Of a stretch of DNA of 10,939 nt, positions 1-5,606 are shown piece by piece (positions within the stretch are counted from its first letter, which is position 1; the number at the start of each line of letters is the position of its first letter). The translations under genes were made by a program, and so were the position numbers. Under the pieces are notes generated by a model. It worked only from the letters and a program-made list of their open reading frames with translations. It had not been told where the DNA came from and did not search any database. Source of the stretch: Verrucomicrobiota bacterium (GTDB lineage Bacteria; Verrucomicrobiota; Verrucomicrobiia; Opitutales; Seribacteraceae); the NCBI GenBank assembly GCA_014382645.1, contig JACNJI010000371.1, positions 1-10,939 of the forward strand, written 5' to 3'.

Positions 1-1
1 C

Positions 2-364
2 TATATTGCCGTCTCCCTGGTTACCCCGAACCACTCCTACTACCACATGGAGATCAACCCGGATGGTGCGATTGTCGAGGGCGACCCGACGCCCGGTTGG
101 AAATCCCTGGCGGAGTTAACAACGGAAAAGGGCACCGACTTCTGGCGCATTAAACTGCGTATCCCCGTCGTTGGTGTCGCGGAGGCCGAGGCCGACCCGA
201 ATCACCGCGTGGCTGGATCAAAGCCAACCGCCGCGGATCCATGGTATTTCAATGTTGGAAGGCACCGCTTGGCCGGCCTTGAAACGCCGGAAATCCAGGC
301 CTTCTCGCCCACGGCCCGCGGTTGGCATATTCCGGCAAAGTTCGGAAAACTGGTTATGCCGTGA
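2..364 (+). CDS. C-terminal part of a carbohydrate-binding family 9-like protein (5' end outside window)
   Basis: The frame is open from the first bases of the window to a TGA at 362-364, so only the last 120 residues are seen. The fragment carries features I associate with CBM9-like (DOMON-type) beta-sandwich domains of secreted glycan-active proteins: an alternating hydrophobic strand (IAVSLVTPNHSYYHMEINP), a FWRIKLRIPV strand, a PWYFNVGRHR motif, and the terminal pattern AFSPT...GWHIPAKFGKL. Such domains bind sugar ends, or sit at the C-terminus of larger exported enzymes and hypothetical proteins in PVC bacteria. What precedes it cannot be seen, so the catalytic role of the full protein, if any, is unknown. 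The gene is followed by an AT-rich gap with no gene on the same strand until 1191, so it is probably the last gene of its own unit. The domain call is from pattern recognition, not a profile search. Confidence 0.72.
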   Translation, partial: YIAVSLVTPNHSYYHMEINPDGAIVEGDPTPGWKSLAELTTEKGTDFWRIKLRIPVVGVAEAEADPNHRVAGSKPTAADPWYFNVGRHRLAGLETPEIQAFSPTARGWHIPAKFGKLVMP

Positions 365-538
365 GGGAATGACTTGAATTATCCACAATTCACGGGTGCC
401 GTTTCGGGGGCAGGGTATTGGTATTTCAATGTCATTTATATTATACTAAACTCAGGGGTTTTATTAACAACGATTTATTTTGGAAGGAACGATTTTGGGG
501 ATTTATAAGAGTATTTATTGGGTGTTTGCTGGTTGCGG

Positions 539-835
539 TTAGTTGTACTGTTTCAAGTAAGAAATTTCCATTCGAAAACGATTATCAGGCTTCACGGGAA
601 GAGCATTTTCAATATGTGGAAGAGGTGGTATTCCCTTTACAGTCGCGTTCTCCTTTTTCTTACCGGGCTTGCGTTCCTTTCGATTTTTGTTTTTTGAATT
701 ACCTCCCGGTGAGGATTTCATAACGCTTTCCGATGCCGACAAAACATTCGAAAATTTCTTCTTTTGAGCGAAAGCAAAATCAGACAGCAAAAAGGCAATT
801 GAACAAAGGGAAATCAAATTTTTCATGGGAAACAT
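539..835 (-). CDS. Possible small secreted, strongly basic protein of unknown function
   Basis: Translation gives 98 residues. The first about 24 look like a Sec signal peptide: a Lys near the start (MFPMKN), a hydrophobic core (LISLCSIAFLLSDFAFA) and an Ala-x-Ala-type cleavage site before a Gln. The mature part is rich in Lys, Arg, Asn and Ser (for example KNKNRKERKPGKKKEN), with no recognisable domain. Translation could begin at the first Met (835) or the fourth residue (826), which gives a more usual signal peptide; neither has a clear ribosome binding site. The opposite strand is also open here, but its product lacks a sensible architecture. It could be a genuine small exported protein or the decayed N-terminus of a larger one. 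The signal peptide is the only real support. I do not recognise a family. Confidence 0.38.
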   Translation of the reverse strand: MFPMKNLISLCSIAFLLSDFAFAQKKKFSNVLSASESVMKSSPGGNSKNKNRKERKPGKKKENATVKGIPPLPHIENALPVKPDNRFRMEISYLKQYN

Positions 836-1002
836 GTTAAATCATGTAAACTTCAAAGGGATTGTAAAGTTTCAGGCAAGATGATGTTTGGAGCGAAAAT
901 GGCTACATTGAAACACCTCGGATTTAATTGAAATCGGAAATCAACCCAACTCTTATTTCTTTAGCCGGCTTCTATAAAGAAAATCAAAGAGAGAGTCGTT
1001 TC

Positions 1003-1014
1003 TAATTCGAGTAA
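1003..1014. promoter_or_regulatory. Degenerate copy of the downstream palindrome
   Basis: TAATTCGAGTAA matches TAACTCGAGTTA at ten of twelve positions. Its centre lies 36 bp upstream of the centre of the perfect palindrome at 1038-1051. It may be a second, weaker site for the same regulator. Support is only this similarity and position. Confidence 0.25.
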
Positions 1015-1037
1015 ATCACAAATCAGGGAGCACTCCT

Positions 1038-1051
1038 ATAACTCGAGTTAT
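1038..1051. promoter_or_regulatory. Perfect 14-bp palindrome, possible operator
   Basis: ATAACTCGAGTTAT reads the same on both strands. It lies upstream of the PA14-SGNH gene, about 27 bp before a plausible -35 element, which is where an activator of a dimeric helix-turn-helix type would bind. A related imperfect site precedes it at 1003-1014. No regulator gene is in the window, so the role is inferred from symmetry and position only. Confidence 0.35.
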
Positions 1052-1077
1052 TGTTTTACAGCATAATTCCCACTAGC

Positions 1078-1106
1078 TTGCGTCCGGCATTGCCCCACTC
1101 TACTAT
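1078..1106 (+). promoter_or_regulatory. Possible sigma70-type promoter for the PA14-SGNH gene
   Basis: TTGCGT (1078-1083) and TACTAT (1101-1106) are separated by 17 bp and lie about 85 bp before the start codon at 1191. Both hexamers are partial matches to the consensus, so this is a candidate only. Confidence 0.28.
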
Positions 1107-1190
1107 CTTGTAAGAATATGTCTCAAGCTGTATTTTTAGTTCAAAAAAAATGGACGAAAGAGATACAAAAAATTAATCAACGATTTAAGA

Positions 1191-2438
1191 ATGACCTCGA
1201 CAAGAAAACAGGCTAAACTCGAAACAGGCATCAAAGCGAAAAGCGGACTGCTGGCCTTTGCGCTCTCTACCCTTCTCCCCGCCCAAGATGTAAATGGCGA
1301 CTGGACTCGCTCGATTAGATCTGAATCGAAACCTGACAAGAGTTCAGTCCTCCAATCGTTCGCAAGCTCACAGGAAATCGGTGATCGCTACGGGTCACGT
1401 ATTCACGGATTCATTTATCCCGAACTGACAGGCGAGCACGTATTCGGAATAACAAGCGACGACCAGTCGAAGCTCTTCCTCAGCACCGACTCGGATCCAA
1501 AGAACAAGAAGTTGATCGCTTACACTAATGAATGGACGGAAGTTGGAAAATTCAACAAGTACGAAACTCAGAGATCCAAACCTGTTCGATTAGAGCGTGG
1601 AAGGAAGTACTACATCGAGACTATACACAGGGAGAATTCAGGCGGGGACCACGTATCCGCAGGTTGGATAATCCCTGGCAAAAGCACGTTCCGGATCATT
1701 CCGGGCTCAAACCTCTCACCGTTTCCCACAGGCTCGAAGGGCACAATCATTCACGAAGTCTGGAGCGACCCCGTTGCTCCTCCCATCAAAGGGACACCGC
1801 CCGTCACCGTGACATCCTCCAACGACCCGACCAAGCCGGTCCCCGGCGGTGTCCGATGGTTTTGGAATAATCACTTGAGCAACCTCAATAAAACCAAGGC
1901 CAATAATTTCGATCTTTGCTTCCTAGGTGATTCCATCACATCAGGCTGGCCGAGTGATCTTATGAATACGTATTTCGGAAAGTACAAACCGGCTAACTTC
2001 GGCATCGGCGGAGACCGAGCGGAAAACGTATTGTTCCGACTGGAAAACGGCGAACTGCAGTGGACATCTCCAAAAGTTATCGTCCTGCTGCTTGGCACGA
2101 ACAACTCGGGCATGAATAACTCAGGAGAGATTGCACTCGGCGTTGCCACAGTCATCAGGAAACTAAGGGGGATGCTGCCTGAAACCAAGATTCTGCTGCT
2201 TGCAATTTTCCCGAGCAAAGACCCCGGAAAAGACTCAAAGACCGGAGGTGCCAACACCTATCTGGCCAAGATGGATGATGGCAAGATGGTCCGGTATCTA
2301 GACATCAATGCAAAGTTCATGGATAAGGATGGCAAACTGCGGAACGACGTCATGCGGGACGGGGTACATCTAAACAGGAACGGCTACGCCATATGGGGTG
2401 AAAATATCGCCAAAACACTGGACAAGATGATGAAGTAG
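1191..2438 (+). CDS. Secreted PA14-domain SGNH/GDSL hydrolase (probable carbohydrate or acyl esterase)
   Basis: The 415-residue product has three parts. A basic N-terminus with a hydrophobic stretch (GLLAFALSTLLPAQ, about 19-32) looks like a signal peptide. A PA14-like beta-barrel follows at about 35-178, with GSRIHGFIYPELTGEHVFGI, SDDQSKLFLSTD and the RKYYIETIH...GGDHVSAGW pattern; such modules bind glycans. A Pro/Thr-rich linker leads to an SGNH hydrolase domain at about 222-415. Its blocks are all present: GDSIT with nucleophile Ser248, GIGGD at 271-275 for the oxyanion Gly, GTNN with Asn304, and DGVHLN with Asp390 and His393. The domain resembles PAF-acetylhydrolase beta/gamma-like esterases. 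Beside sulfatases, a role in deacylating an external glycan is reasonable but inferred. No clear ribosome binding site precedes the ATG. The gene converges on the sulfatase operon downstream. Confidence 0.88.
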   Translation: MTSTRKQAKLETGIKAKSGLLAFALSTLLPAQDVNGDWTRSIRSESKPDKSSVLQSFASSQEIGDRYGSRIHGFIYPELTGEHVFGITSDDQSKLFLSTDSDPKNKKLIAYTNEWTEVGKFNKYETQRSKPVRLERGRKYYIETIHRENSGGDHVSAGWIIPGKSTFRIIPGSNLSPFPTGSKGTIIHEVWSDPVAPPIKGTPPVTVTSSNDPTKPVPGGVRWFWNNHLSNLNKTKANNFDLCFLGDSITSGWPSDLMNTYFGKYKPANFGIGGDRAENVLFRLENGELQWTSPKVIVLLLGTNNSGMNNSGEIALGVATVIRKLRGMLPETKILLLAIFPSKDPGKDSKTGGANTYLAKMDDGKMVRYLDINAKFMDKDGKLRNDVMRDGVHLNRNGYAIWGENIAKTLDKMMK

Positions 2439-2540
2439 ATCCAACGCTAGAATTTGGCGGCAGAGTCTAGCCTGCACTATTTAATTTGCACCCATGCCGC
2501 GCCAACCAAACTGATATTTCAAAAGCGGCGGAATAGATGA

Positions 2541-2579
2541 AGAGATTTGTTTTGGCGATTATCCCAACGACAAATTTCT
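2541..2579. terminator. Hairpin between convergent genes, possible bidirectional terminator
   Basis: AGAGATTTGT (2541-2550) pairs with ACAAATTTCT (2570-2579) through ten positions with one G-T wobble. Inside, TTGG (2552-2555) pairs with CCAA (2564-2567) around an 8-base loop. It sits between the stops of the PA14-SGNH gene and the minus-strand sulfatase, where a terminator for both is expected. The outer stem is AT-rich and no long T tract follows on either strand, so efficient intrinsic termination is uncertain. Confidence 0.38.
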
Positions 2580-2585
2580 ATCGGA

Positions 2586-3971
2586 TTAGCGGGCCCGCAA
2601 GTTCGAAAACACTTTCCCGGTGGGTTTTGCCGGTAGCGTACCCCGCCATTCGTCGAGCAAGTGTAGCAATTCCTTCACCACCTTTGGGTTCTTCTCCTTA
2701 AGATCGCTCTTCTCGTAGGGATCGGCGACCAGATCAAAGAGTTCCCAATGGGTGCCTTTAAAGTTGGTCACGAGCTTCCATTGGTCCTTCGCCACGGCAT
2801 AGGACACCCAATGGTCGGGCTTGGATGAGCGAGCGGGCCATGGGGCGCCTATTTTCCAAAACAGGGGTTTTTCACGAAGGGCGCTCCCCTTCCCCTTCAG
2901 GGTCTCGACTTGGCTCACACCGTCCGGCTTATAAGATGCGGGCAACTTGACTCCCGCGATTTCGCAAAAGGTCGGAAGGAGATCCACCGCGGAAAAAATG
3001 GCCGTCTTGTCCACTTTTCCCACGGCCACCTTCCCCGGCCAACGAGCAATGAAAGGCACCCCGACCCCTCCCTCCAAAAGGGCCCCTTTGTAGGCTCGCC
3101 GACCGCCGGTAATTCCTTTGGCAGCAGCTATTCCGTAACCCGGTCCGGTTGCAGAGTCATAAGACAAAGTAAGCTTGGAGTCCGCGCTCCCTCGAGCAGG
3201 TCCATTGTCGGAGCTAAAGATGACCAGGGTGCTGTCAGTTAACCTTAGACGATCCAGAGTATCAAGCAGTTGGCCGATTCTTAGGTCGGCATGAAACAAG
3301 GTCGCCGCGTAAATATTGTGTTTCTCGTCCAGCTTGGGAAATAGCTTCTGCAGCTTGGGGTCTACGTGAAAGGGAGTGTGTGGTTCGTGCATCCAGAGGT
3401 TGATGAAGAACGGCTTTCCTTGGGCATGGCTTTTCTCGATGAAGGGGATGGCGCTCTTGACGTCGTCATGAACGAACATTTGGGGACCCGAACAATTGAA
3501 TGCCCCGTAGTCATCGTAGCCGTACTCGCTCGGAAAGGGAGCGTCGGGAATCATGTCGTTGGCCAAATGCCACTTTCCGTAATGGGCGGTGGCATAGCCT
3601 CCTTTTTGAAGAAATCGGGAAAGCAGAGGGGCCCGTGGGTCGAGCCAGTCCGGCATGTTGCGCTTAGCATTGCTGGGTACCCATGCAAAGTGACCATCGA
3701 TGTTGTATCGAGCTGGGAAATGCCCGGTCATGACGGCCGTCCGACTGGGCGAACACACTCCGCTGGCAACGGTGAAACGATGAAAGTCGGTCCCCTCCTT
3801 GGCCAAGCGGTCGATATTGGGTGTCTTCAGGTAGGGATGGCCATGGCATCCTAGGTCCCCCCAGCCCCAGTCATCGGCAAAAATGAAGACGATGTTGGGC
3901 CGCTTCGCAGCTTGAACCGAAGAGATCGCCAAGGAGAAAGCAAAGACGCAGGATGTGAGCCATTTTTTCAT
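2586..3971 (-). CDS. Secreted sulfatase, arylsulfatase / N-acetylgalactosamine-6-sulfatase-like, apparently intact
   Basis: The 461-residue product begins with a clear signal peptide (about 1-22, ending VQAA). The alkaline-phosphatase-fold sulfatase core has every element expected: the metal-binding pair Asp33-Asp34 in FADDWGWGDLG, the formylglycine motif CSPSR with Cys73 and Arg77, YGKWH at 131-135 (Lys133, His135), MHEPHTPF with His198, and SSDNG with Asp255-Asn256. The C-terminal subdomain ends with the usual WELFDLVADPYEKSDL pattern. Cys73 must be converted to formylglycine by a maturase encoded elsewhere. The enzyme hydrolyses sulfate esters, probably on a glycan; the exact substrate cannot be read from sequence. 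Its ATG overlaps the TGA of the upstream sulfatase by four bases (ATGA), and no Shine-Dalgarno is seen, which suggests translational coupling. It is the only one of the four sulfatases here with no visible defect. Confidence 0.93.
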   Translation of the reverse strand: MKKWLTSCVFAFSLAISSVQAAKRPNIVFIFADDWGWGDLGCHGHPYLKTPNIDRLAKEGTDFHRFTVASGVCSPSRTAVMTGHFPARYNIDGHFAWVPSNAKRNMPDWLDPRAPLLSRFLQKGGYATAHYGKWHLANDMIPDAPFPSEYGYDDYGAFNCSGPQMFVHDDVKSAIPFIEKSHAQGKPFFINLWMHEPHTPFHVDPKLQKLFPKLDEKHNIYAATLFHADLRIGQLLDTLDRLRLTDSTLVIFSSDNGPARGSADSKLTLSYDSATGPGYGIAAAKGITGGRRAYKGALLEGGVGVPFIARWPGKVAVGKVDKTAIFSAVDLLPTFCEIAGVKLPASYKPDGVSQVETLKGKGSALREKPLFWKIGAPWPARSSKPDHWVSYAVAKDQWKLVTNFKGTHWELFDLVADPYEKSDLKEKNPKVVKELLHLLDEWRGTLPAKPTGKVFSNLRAR

Positions 3972-3973
3972 TT

Positions 3974-3991
3974 TTTATTTTTATTTTTATT
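3974..3991 (-). repeat. Three copies of a 6-bp AATAAA unit at the end of the upstream sulfatase
   Basis: On the minus strand the end of the sulfatase reads three tandem AATAAA units, encoding alternating Asn-Lys, followed directly by the ATGA overlap and the start of the next sulfatase. The A-rich tract is a likely site of polymerase slippage. Gain or loss of a whole unit would keep the frame. It may also keep the start of the next gene unstructured. Confidence 0.55.
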
Positions 3992-5111
3992 GGGTGAAGG
4001 GGGGCCGGAACCCCTTTTAAGATGGATCAGCCCCTTGAAAGTGGGATCGATAAGTTGAGCGGACCACTCATTGCGAAGTGCATTCAATTCGGCGAGGATT
4101 TTCGGTTTAGCCGAGGCTAGGTTACGAGTTTCACCGATGTCCTCGTCCAAGTCGTAAAGCTGGGGCTTGCCGTTCCGAAAAGGGATGACCAACTTGAAGT
4201 TTCCCTTGCGCACGGAATAGCGTTGATCATCGTATTTTCGGAGAAAAAGCACCTCGTGAGGCGAGTTTGGATTCTTGCCGACAAGATAAGGAACGAGATT
4301 CACTCCATCAAGGGGCTTGTCCTTGTCCACCTTGGCTCCGGACAGGGCGACCATAGTGGCGGCGAAATCGAGAGAGGAAACGGGGTGGTCATATGTTTTC
4401 CCCGCTGGCAAGGTTCCTTTCCATTGCAGGGCGAAAGGAACCCGATGCCCCCCTTCCCACACATCTCCCTTGGCCCCGTGCAAAGGGGTGTTGCTGGATG
4501 CGTTCTTGGTGATTGGTCCACCATTGTCGGAGAGGAAGCCCACGATGGTTTTCTCCTCTAGCTTGTTCTCGCGGAGGCTTTTGAGAAGGAGCCCTACCCC
4601 ATCGTCTATGGCGCTCACCATGGCGGCATAGGTTTTTCGCTTGGGGTCCTTTATATGAGTAAAACGATTGAGGTATTTGGCGGTCGCCTGCAAAGGGGTA
4701 TGAGGGGCGTTATAGGAAAGAAAGAGAAAGAACGGCTTGTCCTTGTTTCGCTCCACGAAGAAGACCGCCTCGTCTGAAAATTCATCGGTCAAGTATTTGC
4801 GAGGAGGCACCGGGGTATAATTCTTCAGAATCCAAGTCCGATAACTTTCCCCCTCGCCCTTGGCTTTGGCGCCGTCCTTGATCACGAGGTCTTCCGGCAT
4901 GTACTTGTGTCCCCCTCCGAGGTGCCCGTAGAACTCGTTGAAGCCGCGCTTCATAGGATGACTGGTGGGGGCATGGGCTCCGAGATGCCATTTGCCAATT
5001 ATGCCCGAATGGTAACCTACGGGAGCCAACAACTCGGCAATGGTCTTCTCCTTGCGGGTGAGACCCATATCTGGATCATTAGGCTGGTACTGCGGGTTAC
5101 GCTCGAACCCA

Positions 5112-5131
5112 AAACGCTGTTGGTAGCGCCC
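5112..5131 (-). other. mRNA hairpin downstream of the TGA codon (SECIS-like position, non-canonical loop)
   Basis: In the mRNA, GCGCU pairs with AGCGU (5125-5129 with 5114-5118) and is extended by two further G-U pairs, around a 6-base loop ACCAAC. The stem starts 27 nt after the TGA, within the distance used by bacterial SECIS elements. The loop has no G, which bacterial SECIS apical loops normally carry near their start. A competing CCGG/CCGG stem (5142-5145 with 5130-5133) lies closer to the TGA. The bases encode a conserved protein stretch, so the pairing may be incidental. Confidence 0.2.
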
Positions 5132-5158
5132 GGTTATGAATCCGGCTCGAGACGGACC

Positions 5159-5161
5159 TCA
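5159..5161 (-). other. TGA in place of the formylglycine cysteine codon
   Basis: On the minus strand the codons run TCC GTG TGA GGT CCG TCT CGA, read as Ser-Val-stop-Gly-Pro-Ser-Arg. TGA is one base from both Cys codons (TGT, TGC). TGA also ends the CBM9-like gene (362-364) and this sulfatase itself (3968-3970), so any recoding would have to be site-specific. Confidence 0.9.
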
Positions 5162-5368
5162 CACGGAATAGGAAACGTATCCGTTGGTGCAGCGAACGCC
5201 ATTTGATGCAATGGAGTCGATATTGGGGGTGGGGATATCCTTACATCCGTTGAAGCCGACGTCCGAATACCCAAGATCGTCGGTCGTGATGACGATCAAG
5301 TTGGGGGCAGCCGTCTCAACAACCGCATAAAAAACAACCGGCAATAAAAGGAGAGAGCGAAAATCCAT

Positions 5369-5606
5369 CCTTTTATTCCTATTTCCACACTGTCCTAATG
5401 TCTATACGGCAATTCATCTCTATTCACTAACCCCGCCCCTACACCGCTTATGTCAAAATCAGCCAAGGAAAAAGAAAATTTCGCTTGCCGTTTACTATGG
5501 CTAGCCCATTAATTCGATCGGGCCCGACATGGTCAAACAAGGCTGTCCGTTCGGTCACCTCCCTTCCAAGCGCAAAAAATACTGCCAAGAAAACAGATTA
5601 TCAAAA
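5369..5606. promoter_or_regulatory. Divergent promoter region between two sulfatase units
   Basis: This 238-bp spacer must hold the promoters of the minus-strand sulfatase operon and the plus-strand series. For the plus strand, TTGCCG (5485-5490), 17 bp, then ATTAAT (5508-5513) is a weak candidate. For the minus strand there is an exact TTGACA (5451-5456 on the complement), but no good -10 hexamer at the usual distance. A 10-bp palindrome, TCGGGCCCGA (5518-5527), lies just after the plus-strand candidate. None of these is strong individually. Confidence 0.3.
5377..5380 (-). promoter_or_regulatory. Ribosome binding site of the TGA-containing sulfatase
   Basis: On the minus strand AGGA lies 8 bases before the ATG at 5368, and a further AAAGG abuts the start codon. 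It is one of the few clear Shine-Dalgarno matches in the window and fixes the start of this gene, in agreement with the signal peptide. Confidence 0.5.

Larger units (their letters stand above)
365..1190. other. AT-rich gap of about 0.8 kb; mostly non-coding
   Basis: This stretch is visibly richer in A and T than the flanking genes and has no convincing large gene. It holds one possible small minus-strand gene (539-835), a perfect 14-bp palindrome (1038-1051) with a related imperfect site at 1003-1014, and a plausible promoter at 1078-1106. It also holds a second copy of the 14-mer TGGTATTTCAATGT (419-432) that occurs in the preceding gene at 242-255. A weak 6-bp AT-rich hairpin (375-392) follows the CBM9-like gene but lacks a T tract. 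I see no RNA gene or mobile element. Confidence 0.5.
3968..5368 (-). pseudogene. Secreted sulfatase with an in-frame TGA exactly at the catalytic cysteine codon (recent pseudogene or selenocysteine candidate)
   Basis: Read through one TGA, this is a 466-codon sulfatase of normal length. It has a signal peptide (about 1-20), Asp30-Asp31 in [18 protein letters not shown] (Lys126, His128), APHTP with His223, and LSDNGG with Asp281-Asn282. The only interruption is codon 70 (5159-5161). Upstream reads NGYVSYSV and downstream GPSRAGFITGRYQQRFGFE, so TGA replaces the Cys of C-G-P-S-R, the residue that becomes formylglycine. Both halves are in the same frame, with no indel. The type resembles N-acetylgalactosamine-6-sulfatase-like enzymes of marine PVC bacteria. 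If TGA stops translation, only 69 residues are made; a product restarting at 5068 would lack the active site. Selenocysteine insertion would give a full protein with Sec at the nucleophile, but I know of no established selenosulfatase family. A nonsense mutation is the more conservative reading, since neighbouring sulfatases are also damaged. It is the first gene of the minus-strand operon. Confidence 0.85.

Noticed and set aside
375..392. Hairpin TGAATT-ATCCAC-AATTCA after the CBM9-like gene as a terminator
   Set aside because: The stem is six weak pairs with no GC core and no following T tract.
418..723. Plus-strand open frame of 101 codons in the AT-rich gap
   Set aside because: The product has no signal peptide at its start or recognisable pattern, has no ribosome binding site, and overlaps the minus-strand frame that does have a signal peptide.
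5068..5168. A frameshift between two halves of the minus-strand sulfatase
   Set aside because: Both halves are in the same frame; 5368 to 5068 is exactly 100 codons and only the TGA at 5159-5161 interrupts it.
5451..5456. Exact TTGACA on the minus strand as the -35 of the sulfatase operon
   Set aside because: No acceptable -10 hexamer is found 16 to 19 bases downstream, so it is only mentioned within the divergent spacer.
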